This document shows positions 24,494 to 32,784 of a stretch of DNA of 38,787 nt, piece by piece. Under the pieces are notes generated by a model, which was not told where the DNA came from, did not search any database, and worked only from the letters and a program-made list of their open reading frames with translations. The DNA comes from an uncultured Mitsuokella sp. (GTDB taxonomy: Bacteria; Bacillota; Negativicutes; Selenomonadales; Selenomonadaceae), in the NCBI GenBank assembly GCA_945877355.1, contig CAMCRT010000015.1, positions 1-38,787 of the forward strand, read 5' to 3'. Position numbers and translations under genes: made by a program. Position 1 is the stretch's first letter; the number at the start of each line of letters is the position of its first letter.

Positions 24494-25570
24494 ATGGAGC
24501 ACAATCCATACAGTTCATTAAAAATCTTTCATCATAGTAAGGAGCTGGAGGCCATTGGGCGTGGCGAGCATATGGCACCGTTTTATATCCGGCTGAAACC
24601 GACGAATATTTGCAATCAGCATTGCGTGTATTGTACGTACGGATCGGGCGATACGGAGGAAAAAGCAGAAAACAGGGATGATATCAATCACCTGGATGTC
24701 ATCCCGTGGGAAAAGATGCAGGAAATCATACGGGATATGGGGGATATGGGCGTTCGGGCAGTTACGCTTTCTGGTGGGGGCGAGCCGCTCTCATACCATC
24801 ATATCCTGGAAACGGTGCAGATGATTACAGAGCGGGGAATTGACTTGTCTCTGATATCGAATGGAAGCCTTTTGGAGGGGGAAGTTGCGCAGGCCTTTCG
24901 TCATGCTAAGTGGATCCGGATCTCCTTTGATTCGCCGGTGCGGGAGACCTATTGCAAGCTTCGCGGAGTCGCACCGACCATGTTTGACCGCGTCGTAAGG
25001 AATATCCGGGATTTTTCTCGCTTGAAAGATGCCGATTGTGTCTTGGGGGTTAATTTTGTTGTTAGCAAGACAAACGCAACGGAGGTGTATGCAGCAGCGA
25101 AGCTCTTGAAGGAGCTCGGGGCAAATAATATCAAATTTGCTGCAGTCAGCGAAACAGAGGAAGACTACCATTGTGCCATTAAGGATGATGTCATAGAACA
25201 AATCCATCGTGCCCAGAGGGAATTCCAGGATGATAGTTTTCAGGTCATAAACAATTATGAGCGGGACTGGAAAAAGAGAAGCGATGTGGGGCAGAGGTTT
25301 CCTGTTTGCTATACGTGCCGACTTGTGACGGTAATTGCTGCAGATCAGCGGGTGTATCTATGCCATACAAGAGCATACGATTCAAAGGCTGTTGTCGGTA
25401 GCTTGAAACATCAGGATTTCCGCACTTTGTGGTTTTCTGAGGAGACTAAGGCGCGTCTGGCTGCGGTGCGGCCACAGATTGACTGCAAAAACAGCTGCGC
25501 GTACCAGGATCGAAATGAGGCAATCCAGTCCTATTTCGATGTGGATATGCGTCATGTGAATTTCATTTGA
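24494..25570 (+). CDS. Radical SAM protein with SPASM-like C-terminus
   Basis: 358 residues from ATG 24494, preceded by CGGAGGG at a good distance; a 20-codon upstream extension overlaps the previous gene and lacks a site. The cluster motif is CNQHCVYC (C40, C44, C47), followed by LSGGGEPLSYHHIL. The C-terminal Cys-bearing segment (CYTCRLV, YLCHTRAYDSK, DCKNSCAYQDR) suggests an auxiliary cluster. It leads the transketolase/RmlD-like set and may act on the same sugar; epimerisation, dehydration or C-C chemistry are all possible. Confidence 0.9.
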   Translation: MEHNPYSSLKIFHHSKELEAIGRGEHMAPFYIRLKPTNICNQHCVYCTYGSGDTEEKAENRDDINHLDVIPWEKMQEIIRDMGDMGVRAVTLSGGGEPLSYHHILETVQMITERGIDLSLISNGSLLEGEVAQAFRHAKWIRISFDSPVRETYCKLRGVAPTMFDRVVRNIRDFSRLKDADCVLGVNFVVSKTNATEVYAAAKLLKELGANNIKFAAVSETEEDYHCAIKDDVIEQIHRAQREFQDDSFQVINNYERDWKKRSDVGQRFPVCYTCRLVTVIAADQRVYLCHTRAYDSKAVVGSLKHQDFRTLWFSEETKARLAAVRPQIDCKNSCAYQDRNEAIQSYFDVDMRHVNFI

Positions 25571-25591
25571 TTGGAATGCTGGAGGTGTCCT

Positions 25592-26416
25592 ATGACGGAG
25601 CTGGAGCGGATTGCACATGATATTCGCGTGGATATCCTGAAGATGTACTATATTGCCGGCTGGGGGCATATGGCACCAGCCCTTTCCTGTGTGGAGATTT
25701 TCACGGCACTCTATTTCGGCGATGTCCTGCGGATGGAGCGACGTTCTGAGGAAGACCATGACTGGGTGATCATGAGCAAGGGGCATGGCTGTGCTACCTG
25801 GTATTCCTGCCTTTCCCGCACGGGGTATTTTCCTCGTGAAGACTTGAATGGCTTCTATCAGGCAGGGTCGAAGCTCGTTGGCCTTGCAAGCCCCAGCGTG
25901 CCGGGCGTCCCCCTGCCGACGGGATCCCTTGGGCATGGCATCTGCTTTGCCACGGGGACGGCTCTTGCGGCGAAGTGCAAGAAGAATGCTTCACGTACCT
26001 ATGTCCTGCTCGGGGACGGCGAAGCGCAGGAGGGCTCCGTCTGGGAAGCAGCGATGTTCGCCGGAGCACACAAGCTGGACAATCTCTGCGTGATTCTGGA
26101 CCGAAACCATTTGCAGGCCAGCGACTGGGTGGAAAACATCACGGTGGACGAGCCTTTGCGGGAGCGCTGGGAGGCTTTCGGCTGGCATGTGCTGGAGTGC
26201 GACGGTCATGATTTTCCTGCGCTTTTGTCTGCCTTTGAGGAGGCGAAGGCGGTGCAGGGAAAGCCTGTCCTGCTGGTGGCGCATACGGTGAAGGGAAAGG
26301 GCATATCCTTTGCCGAGTCCCGGGCGGAGTGGCATAGCAGGGCACCCAGGGGCGAGGAATGGGACAAGGCCTGTGCGGAGCTTGGCATAGAGGTAAAGGA
26401 GCTGGGGCGGATATGA
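25592..26416 (+). CDS. Transketolase N-terminal (thiamine diphosphate-binding) subunit
   Basis: 274 residues, start set by GGAGGT 6 nt before ATG 25592. This is the N-terminal half of a split transketolase. ThDP/Mg motif LLGDGEAQEGSVWEAA near 138 with the matching Asn in ILDRNHLQ, and SKGHGCATWYS near 61 with conserved His. The C-terminal half is encoded next with a 4-bp overlap. In sugar clusters such pairs can move two-carbon units to make branched or chain-altered sugars; a housekeeping pentose-phosphate role is less likely in this setting. Confidence 0.93.
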   Translation: MTELERIAHDIRVDILKMYYIAGWGHMAPALSCVEIFTALYFGDVLRMERRSEEDHDWVIMSKGHGCATWYSCLSRTGYFPREDLNGFYQAGSKLVGLASPSVPGVPLPTGSLGHGICFATGTALAAKCKKNASRTYVLLGDGEAQEGSVWEAAMFAGAHKLDNLCVILDRNHLQASDWVENITVDEPLRERWEAFGWHVLECDGHDFPALLSAFEEAKAVQGKPVLLVAHTVKGKGISFAESRAEWHSRAPRGEEWDKACAELGIEVKELGRI

Positions 26417-27330
26417 GAGAGGCGTGTACGAACCTTATCTATGAGCTTGTCAAACAGGATGCTCGCGTCATGGCGCTGACTGCCGACAGCCGCAATGGCG
26501 TCTATGAGCGCATCCGGGATGAGTTCCCAGCGCAATACATGGATTATGGCATCTCGGAGGCCAATATGGCCTCCTCGGCAGCGGGGCTTGCGGCGAGCGG
26601 GATGATTCCCTTCCTTTTTGGCATGACGAACTTCATGGCGATGCGGGCCTTTGAGTTTATCCGCAACGATGTGGCAATCCCCAGCTACAATGTGAAATTT
26701 ATCGGCATTTTCTCCGGGCTCTCCCGTGGCGGATGGGGAGCGACGCACCAGGGGACAGAGGATGTGGCGCTCCTGCGCTCTTTGCCGAATCTCCTCGTCA
26801 TCACGCCAGCAACGCCCATCGAGGCGCGGGAGGCAACTCGATGGGCCTATCGGCATGAGGGCCCCGTCTATATCCGGCTGGAGGCCTCGGGGGAAAAGGA
26901 ATATTTTTCGAATATCTATGAGTTTGCCCCCGGCATAGGGCAGAAGCTGCGCGGTGGCAGGGATATCACTCTCATCACCATGGGGCCAATTCTATCCGAG
27001 GCGATGGAAGTGGCAGAGGAGTTGGAGAAGGAAAATATTTACGCACGGGTGCTAAGCCTCTCGACGGTGGAGCCTATTGATGAATCATTGATTCTGGAAG
27101 CGGCATTGCATACGAAGGGTATTTTGACCTTGGAAGAGCATACCATCGAGGGAGGTCTCGGAAGCGCTGTGGCGGAAGTCTTGGCGGAGGCGGGAATCGG
27201 GACGCGGTTCCGGCGGCTCGGTCTCCACGGTTGTGCAACGGGCTGCGGCAATCGGGAGGAAATCCGCGCACTGAACGGAATCAGCAAGGATGATGTATGC
27301 CGTACGGTGCGACAGATGATGGAGGCGTAA
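26413..27330 (+). CDS. Transketolase C-terminal subunit
   Basis: 305 residues from ATG 26413 inside the preceding stop (ATGA). It holds the pyrimidine-binding domain with the catalytic-type Glu in YGISEANMAS near 45 and GATHQGTEDVALLRSLPN near 112, then the C-terminal domain (TLEEHTIEGGLGSAVAEVL near 240). It completes the split enzyme with the upstream subunit. A 1-bp gap to the RmlD-like gene suggests the three act on one product. Confidence 0.93.
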   Translation: MREACTNLIYELVKQDARVMALTADSRNGVYERIRDEFPAQYMDYGISEANMASSAAGLAASGMIPFLFGMTNFMAMRAFEFIRNDVAIPSYNVKFIGIFSGLSRGGWGATHQGTEDVALLRSLPNLLVITPATPIEAREATRWAYRHEGPVYIRLEASGEKEYFSNIYEFAPGIGQKLRGGRDITLITMGPILSEAMEVAEELEKENIYARVLSLSTVEPIDESLILEAALHTKGILTLEEHTIEGGLGSAVAEVLAEAGIGTRFRRLGLHGCATGCGNREEIRALNGISKDDVCRTVRQMMEA

Positions 27331-27331
27331 C

Positions 27332-28237
27332 ATGGAGCATTTGCTACTTGTCGGGGCATCGAGCTTTATCGGCGGCGAGATTTATAAGCAGGCAAAGGAA
27401 CAGGGTATCCATATCATCGGCACGGCGACGAAGCCGAAGAACCCGGAGTGGTATCCCTTTGACCTGGCGGAGGATGATATCACGGAGGTGCTCGCGGCAA
27501 GCGGCCTGATGGACGCGCTGAAGCGTGGCGAAGAGGTGCAGACAATCGTCACAGCCTTTTACTGCGGCAATGAGCGCACGGTGACGAATCTTCCCTTTGC
27601 GGAGCGTGTCAATCTCTGGGGCACGCAGCAGATGCTGGATCGCTTTCATGCGTTGGGCATTCATACGCTGTGGTTTTCGACGGAGCATATTTTCAGCGGG
27701 CGGGATGGCCTCGCCCCCTATACGGAGGAAGCCCTTTCCTGCCCCGTGTTTGCGTACGGGCGGCACAAGGCGGAAATCGAGTGCTACATCAAGGAAAAGA
27801 TGCCGGAGATGCTCATCTACCGCCTGAGCCAGAACATCGACGTGAATCCCGTCGGCATCCAGATTCTTTCCGAGGTGTATGAGCGGCAGAAGACAGAGAA
27901 GCATTTCCGCTCTATCAAAGGGCAGATTATTTCCCCAACGTATATCGGAGATACGGCAAAGTGGGCACTGGAAGGCCTGCGCCGCCATCTTTCCGGCATC
28001 TACCATTGCGCAAATCCAGAGTATATGGAGCGTGCCGACTTCGTCCGGCGCTTCCTGAAGGCGCTAGGCTCAGACGCAACGGTCGAAGCCGTGCCAGTGG
28101 AAACCTTCGGCTTCAAGGAAGGCCGCCCGTTGGATACGCGGATGTCTATCGAAAAACTCAAAAAGGCAATTCCAGAGCTTTCGTTTCATTCGGTCAACTG
28201 GGTCTTTGCAGAATTTATCCGCCGACAGAAAGGATAA
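27332..28237 (+). CDS. RmlD-like NAD-dependent sugar reductase
   Basis: 301-residue SDR of the dTDP-4-dehydrorhamnose reductase-like group. Cofactor loop LLVGASSFIGGEIY at 5-18, FSTEHIFSGRDGLAPYTEE near 113 (the RmlD-type substrate region) and YGRHKAEIE (Tyr/Lys) near 145. GAGG precedes the ATG. Coupled to the transketolase genes, it may reduce the keto group generated by two-carbon transfer. The true substrate is unknown. Confidence 0.87.
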   Translation: MEHLLLVGASSFIGGEIYKQAKEQGIHIIGTATKPKNPEWYPFDLAEDDITEVLAASGLMDALKRGEEVQTIVTAFYCGNERTVTNLPFAERVNLWGTQQMLDRFHALGIHTLWFSTEHIFSGRDGLAPYTEEALSCPVFAYGRHKAEIECYIKEKMPEMLIYRLSQNIDVNPVGIQILSEVYERQKTEKHFRSIKGQIISPTYIGDTAKWALEGLRRHLSGIYHCANPEYMERADFVRRFLKALGSDATVEAVPVETFGFKEGRPLDTRMSIEKLKKAIPELSFHSVNWVFAEFIRRQKG

Positions 28238-28349
28238 TAGCTTGTTTGGAGTGACATAGCATCAAATTGCTTTAGTGGCTGACAAGGCGGATGAGAATAA
28301 GCATGGATGGACGACTCTGCGGCAAGGCAGGCTGGCGATGAGGTGTAGT

Positions 28350-29969
28350 ATGCATATTGCGCAAGAAATGTTAAACTTTGCACGTCGGTATCAGACTATA
28401 TATTGCTATGGGGCAGGCATCTATGCTGCAGCAATCCTTCGCTTTCTGGAGGCACAAGGGGTTGAGGCTGTCGGCTGTATTGTGACCGATGGAACGTCAG
28501 AACAGAAAGAGTATATGGGATATCCCGTCAATTCTTTATCCGATGCAGTATTCGAGAAGGATTCGGGGATAATTCTTGCCTTGGCCGAATCGTGGCATGA
28601 AATGGTTGCTGCTGGTCTGGAGCAACATGACATCGATGAGGCACGTATATATCGTGTGACAGCAGAGGAGATCACGACAATCCGGCTTTGGGAGGGGGTA
28701 GCACTTAATCCTCACGATGATTGCCAAAGGGAAGATGGTTTGCAGTATGAGGAACGCTACCAAGCCCTGCGAAGCCGTTTTTCCAAAATAGAGGTTCGAA
28801 TGCTGGGAATTGGAGCGGTGGGGACGGCGCTTCATGAGCTTTTTTATCACAAACGATATGGACTACCTCGAGAAGATACTTATTATCTTTTTGTTTTTTT
28901 CGGGGGAAAAGTAAATCCGTGGGACAATACTTTTGAGAGGCCTAATTCCTTCTTGTATGAGGTTTTCCATGGGGAGCAGTTTTCTGCTGTTTGCCATGAG
29001 AACATTGCTTTTTGGAAGTACGTTTTTGCGCATCATCTTGAAGAATTGACATTTAATGTATTGTGGAGCTTTGTCCCTATTATCCACGACTCCATTCATA
29101 AGATGCATACAGGGGCATTCGTCGGCTGTGGTAATGCGAGGTTAGATCTTTCTCCTGTCGAAAGAGCAGGCAAAAAGCGCCTAGCTAAGATGGGGGGCAA
29201 GGAAGAGTTTGTCCTTTTTTTCGCTCGGGATGCTGTTTACTATAAAAAAAACTGGATCGGAGTGATTGACGAACCGCTTCGTATTATGGATATCTATCGG
29301 AACTCGGATATTGCTCCTATGAGGAAGGCAGCTAAATACCTTTCTGAGAGAGGTATTTCCTCAGTTCGAATTGGAGCGACACCGCTTCCCGATACAGATA
29401 TGGGCTGTATCATTGATTATGCAGGAAAATTCCACGAGGATTTTATGGATTTTTACCTTGCGAAACATTGCAAGTTCTACGTGGGAGACCATAGCGGCGC
29501 AATGTTTTTTACGGTATATTGGGAACGACCTATGGTCATGGTCAATTTGCCAAATTTCACAGGCTTTTATGATGGCACCTTCCCCTTTGACCCGAAAAGG
29601 GATTTGGGGATTTATCATAAGTTCTACTCTAAGCGTAAAAAACGCCTGCTTAACCTTAGCGAGATCTTGCGCATAGAAGACTGCTCCCATGAAAAGCCAA
29701 TTTATAGCGGCAATGTCAATGTCATGATGAAGTATTATGAAAATGATATTGTGCCGATTGCAAACACAGAAGATGAAATTCTGGCAGTCACACAGGAGAT
29801 GGAGGATCGCCTGCAAGGGAATGTGACATACACAGAGGAGGACGAGCACCTGCAAGAAGCATTTTGGTCGATACTTCGGCCGTATGTGGATGCGCGGCCC
29901 GAGGTGCTTTTCTATGATGTCCGGGTTGGACGCGATTTCCTGCGGCAGAATCTCTGGATGACAAAGTAA
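28350..29969 (+). CDS. TIGR04372-like glycosyltransferase with N-terminal Rossmann-like domain
   Basis: 539 residues from ATG 28350 (GAGGTG just upstream; ATG 28338 is also possible). Residues ~12-100 are the recurrent Rossmann module (YCYGAGIYAAAILRFL). The rest resembles the TIGR04372 putative glycosyltransferase family: VLFFARDAVYYKKN, RNSDIAPMRKAAKYLSERGI, RIGATPLPD, DFMDFYLAKHCKFYVGDHSG and WERPMVMVN, in that order, as a GT-B-like C-terminal half. No membrane segment. It is preceded by a 112-bp gap and 6 bp from the acetyltransferase gene. Confidence 0.8.
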   Translation: MHIAQEMLNFARRYQTIYCYGAGIYAAAILRFLEAQGVEAVGCIVTDGTSEQKEYMGYPVNSLSDAVFEKDSGIILALAESWHEMVAAGLEQHDIDEARIYRVTAEEITTIRLWEGVALNPHDDCQREDGLQYEERYQALRSRFSKIEVRMLGIGAVGTALHELFYHKRYGLPREDTYYLFVFFGGKVNPWDNTFERPNSFLYEVFHGEQFSAVCHENIAFWKYVFAHHLEELTFNVLWSFVPIIHDSIHKMHTGAFVGCGNARLDLSPVERAGKKRLAKMGGKEEFVLFFARDAVYYKKNWIGVIDEPLRIMDIYRNSDIAPMRKAAKYLSERGISSVRIGATPLPDTDMGCIIDYAGKFHEDFMDFYLAKHCKFYVGDHSGAMFFTVYWERPMVMVNLPNFTGFYDGTFPFDPKRDLGIYHKFYSKRKKRLLNLSEILRIEDCSHEKPIYSGNVNVMMKYYENDIVPIANTEDEILAVTQEMEDRLQGNVTYTEEDEHLQEAFWSILRPYVDARPEVLFYDVRVGRDFLRQNLWMTK

Positions 29970-29975
29970 GGATGG

Positions 29976-30971
29976 GTGGCATTGGATACAGACAAGGCAC
30001 GATATAGGGAAGCTTTCTTACGAAAGCTTCCTAGGATTCGAAAGGATAGTCGGGGGAAGGCACTTTTTTTATGGGGAGCTGGAGAAGGCGCACGGATTCT
30101 TTTGCCGCTATTGCAGGAGGCAGGACTTTGTGTAGAGGGCATTGTCGATAGAAATGCGGAAGCTTTTGCAGATTCTTTCCAAGGTATCCGAGTGCAAAGC
30201 CCGGGGATTCTGAAGGCTGGGCGGCATTATGTGCTTATCGATATGGTGTCCTCGCGTCCTGAGGTAGTGGACCAACTGGTGGAATGGGGGTTCTCTGCGC
30301 GGGATTTTTGCTATGTGTACCAGCTTGTCCATACGGAGGACATTGTCTATCGTGGATGCCGGATCGGGCGATATACGTATGGCTATGAGGATTTGCTGCG
30401 CTATTATCCTTTGGCAACGTCTATCGGGCGGTATTGCTCCATCAACGGTACGGCACATATCTGGAATAACCATTCGCTTGATTGCGTATCGACAAGCCCG
30501 TTCCTGGATTATCCTGGGGTGTATGACTGGTCACTTTATCCGGAGCGGAAGAAGCTTTTGCAGGTACACGGGAAGTATCATGAGAATGCACCCTTTGAGG
30601 ACAGTCCGATTCGCGACAACCGTCCGGTGGTCATCGGCAATGATGTATGGATAGGGGCGAATGTCGTCATCCTGCCAGGGGTGACCATCGGTGATGGAGC
30701 CGTGCTGGCGGCAGGAGCTGTCGTGACGAAGGATGTGGCGCCTTATGCCATTGTTGGTGGCGTACCAGCACACACCATCAGATACCGATTCCCTGAAAAA
30801 GTCCGAGAGGCATTCTTGCAGCTAAAGTGGTGGGAATGGTCACATGATGAAATAGAGAAGAATATTGAACTGTTTTATGATCCGGAGTATTTTTTCCAAG
30901 TTCTTACATCATCAAAGTGCGGTATGCCTTCCCATGTGTTTTCAGATATGATGAGGAATGAATCGTCATGA
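29976..30971 (+). CDS. Left-handed beta-helix acetyltransferase with N-terminal Rossmann-like domain (CatB/PglD-like)
   Basis: 331 residues from GTG 29976 (AAGG a few bases upstream). The N-terminal domain has [16 protein letters not shown] and [13 protein letters not shown] (about 30-60), as in PglD/NeuD-type proteins and the other Rossmann modules here. The C-terminal hexapeptide-repeat domain has [20 protein letters not shown] near 214-234, [20 protein letters not shown], and the WWEWS segment typical of xenobiotic/O-antigen acetyltransferases. It probably O- or N-acetylates a sugar with acetyl-CoA. Confidence 0.9.
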   Translation: MALDTDKARYREAFLRKLPRIRKDSRGKALFLWGAGEGARILLPLLQEAGLCVEGIVDRNAEAFADSFQGIRVQSPGILKAGRHYVLIDMVSSRPEVVDQLVEWGFSARDFCYVYQLVHTEDIVYRGCRIGRYTYGYEDLLRYYPLATSIGRYCSINGTAHIWNNHSLDCVSTSPFLDYPGVYDWSLYPERKKLLQVHGKYHENAPFEDSPIRDNRPVVIGNDVWIGANVVILPGVTIGDGAVLAAGAVVTKDVAPYAIVGGVPAHTIRYRFPEKVREAFLQLKWWEWSHDEIEKNIELFYDPEYFFQVLTSSKCGMPSHVFSDMMRNESS

Positions 30972-30984
30972 AGGAGATAAGACT

Positions 30985-32265
30985 ATGAAGCAGGAGCTTT
31001 GTGTTCGCAGACTTGGCCCTATCCGAGAATGCAGGTTGGAAGTAGATACTTTTACAATCCTTACCGGAGCACAGGCAAGTGGGAAAAGTACGCTTGCGAA
31101 GGCAATCTTTTTTTTCAAGACCTTGAAGCAAGATGTCTTTGACCAGATTACCCATCTCCTCTCGGATGAGGATTACCCTGTGAGCATGGTGGATGGATTT
31201 GAGAAGCGGGCCCGGAATCGCTTTTTACGAATCTTTGGATCATCGTGGGCGATGGATCGATCCATGCGTATGAAATATTCGTATGCTCCTCATGTAGGTG
31301 TTGAGGTCTATCTGGAGGAAGATCGGCGGGATGCGTATCGAAGCTTTGTCAAATTGACTATTGCTGAGTCCATACGTGAATTTTTGCAGCAATATGATAC
31401 CGGAGTATATGAGTGGAGCCAGATAGAAAAGCGCCAAGAACTGAGAAGAAAAATCCAGAGCATCTTTCATGATGAATACGAAGCTGTTTATATACCCGCA
31501 GGAAGGAGTCTCACTACGGTACTTTCCGATCAGCTGGCAGCTATGATGGATGAGGATCAGAGAACGCTGGACTATTGTATGAAGTCCTATATTCGCCTAA
31601 TCCTATCCAAGAGGATTGCTTTTCGGGAGGGGCTGGATGGCCTTCTGCAGGAAAAGCTGCAGACCACACAGGAAAAGGTAGATCGCCATCTTCTGACTCT
31701 TGTGAAGGATAGAATCCAGGAGGTCTTGCAGGGGAAGTATATCTATGAAAGAGGAGAGGAGCGGCTGCAGCTTCCAGGGAATGAACATAGGTATGTAAAA
31801 ATCAATTTTGCTTCTTCCGGGCAGCAGGAGACTATCTGGGTCTTTAATCTGATTTACTACTACCTCTTGGAGCGAAGCAAGATTTTTCTTATCATTGAAG
31901 AGCCAGAGGCGCATTTATTCCCAGATGCGCAGAAAAAAATGGCGGAGGTTCTTGGCATTTTTTCCAACGCAGGAAATTTCGTTTTTGTCACAACGCATAG
32001 TCCTTATATGCTCGGAGCCTTTAATAACCTTTGCTATGCGGGCAATCTAGGAGAGGATTCTGTCACGCAAACAAAGCTGCCATTGGAGTCAGTCTTGCAT
32101 CGACAAACGACAGCTGTATGGCATATCAAGTCCGGCCATTTGTATGATGGTTTTTTGGAGGACTTCATTGATAATTCCTTGATAGATGGTGCTTCGGATG
32201 AAATCAATGCGGAAATAGATGAACTGATGGAACTCAGGTATAAGGAAAGTGGAGAAGCCCGATGA
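30985..32265 (+). CDS. AAA ATPase (AAA_15/AAA_21 type), first gene of a candidate two-gene defence module
   Basis: 426 residues; AAGGAG lies 8 nt before ATG 30985. Walker A GAQASGKST is near 28-36, an ABC-like signature FASSGQQE near 275, Walker B FLIIEEPEAHLFP near 302 and the switch His VTTHSPYML near 338. A T8 run (31108-31115) encodes the Phe residues right after Walker A. The next gene begins within the stop (ATGA) and encodes a small PD-(D/E)XK-like protein, so the pair looks like an ATPase-plus-nuclease unit. It lies between two glycan genes. Confidence 0.87.
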   Translation: MKQELCVRRLGPIRECRLEVDTFTILTGAQASGKSTLAKAIFFFKTLKQDVFDQITHLLSDEDYPVSMVDGFEKRARNRFLRIFGSSWAMDRSMRMKYSYAPHVGVEVYLEEDRRDAYRSFVKLTIAESIREFLQQYDTGVYEWSQIEKRQELRRKIQSIFHDEYEAVYIPAGRSLTTVLSDQLAAMMDEDQRTLDYCMKSYIRLILSKRIAFREGLDGLLQEKLQTTQEKVDRHLLTLVKDRIQEVLQGKYIYERGEERLQLPGNEHRYVKINFASSGQQETIWVFNLIYYYLLERSKIFLIIEEPEAHLFPDAQKKMAEVLGIFSNAGNFVFVTTHSPYMLGAFNNLCYAGNLGEDSVTQTKLPLESVLHRQTTAVWHIKSGHLYDGFLEDFIDNSLIDGASDEINAEIDELMELRYKESGEAR

Positions 32266-32705
32266 AGGATATATTTGAAGGACATAAGAGTCTCTGTTTC
32301 TTGCATCAGAAGGAAATCGTATCTGAGGAAAATCATGCTGAGCACCGTGCCTGCAATATAGAAGAATCGAGAGTACGCCAGTACAAACTGGATGGAGATG
32401 TGATACCACGCAATAAGCAGAGAGTATGCGATTATATCGTTTTGAACGATGATGAAAAGACGGCATACTTGATCGAGCTCAAGGGGCGTCATACGGAGGA
32501 AGCAATAGAGCAGATTGCTTCCTCCGAGAAGGCTGTCAAACCATCCTTGCAAGGATATGATTTGTTTTACCGCATTGTTTATCATGGCAGGGGAACGCAC
32601 AAAATAGCAGGTGCCCGGCTTCTTGCGTGGAGGGAAAAGTATGGAAAGCGGGAAAAGAAATGGGTTGCGCAATTTACATCCACTAGCTATAAGGAAACTA
32701 TCTAA
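32262..32705 (+). CDS. Small PD-(D/E)XK-like protein, partner of the upstream ATPase
   Basis: 147 residues with no family I can name. A nuclease-like core is visible: D57 in RVCDYIVLNDDEK and E72-x-K74 in AYLIELKGRHTEEA, spaced as in PD-(D/E)XK enzymes, followed by a helix with Glu and Gln (EEAIEQIASSEKA). Start overlaps the ATPase stop, so the two proteins are probably made in fixed ratio. The low GC matches the ATPase gene and not the sugar genes. The nuclease call is inference from the motif spacing alone. Confidence 0.65.
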   Translation: MKDIFEGHKSLCFLHQKEIVSEENHAEHRACNIEESRVRQYKLDGDVIPRNKQRVCDYIVLNDDEKTAYLIELKGRHTEEAIEQIASSEKAVKPSLQGYDLFYRIVYHGRGTHKIAGARLLAWREKYGKREKKWVAQFTSTSYKETI

Positions 32706-32784
32706 AGAATAAGAACGAATGATGCGAAATACTCCTATGGATTTTTGCGAATACCTATGATAAGCAGTAAGCGAGAGGACAGCC

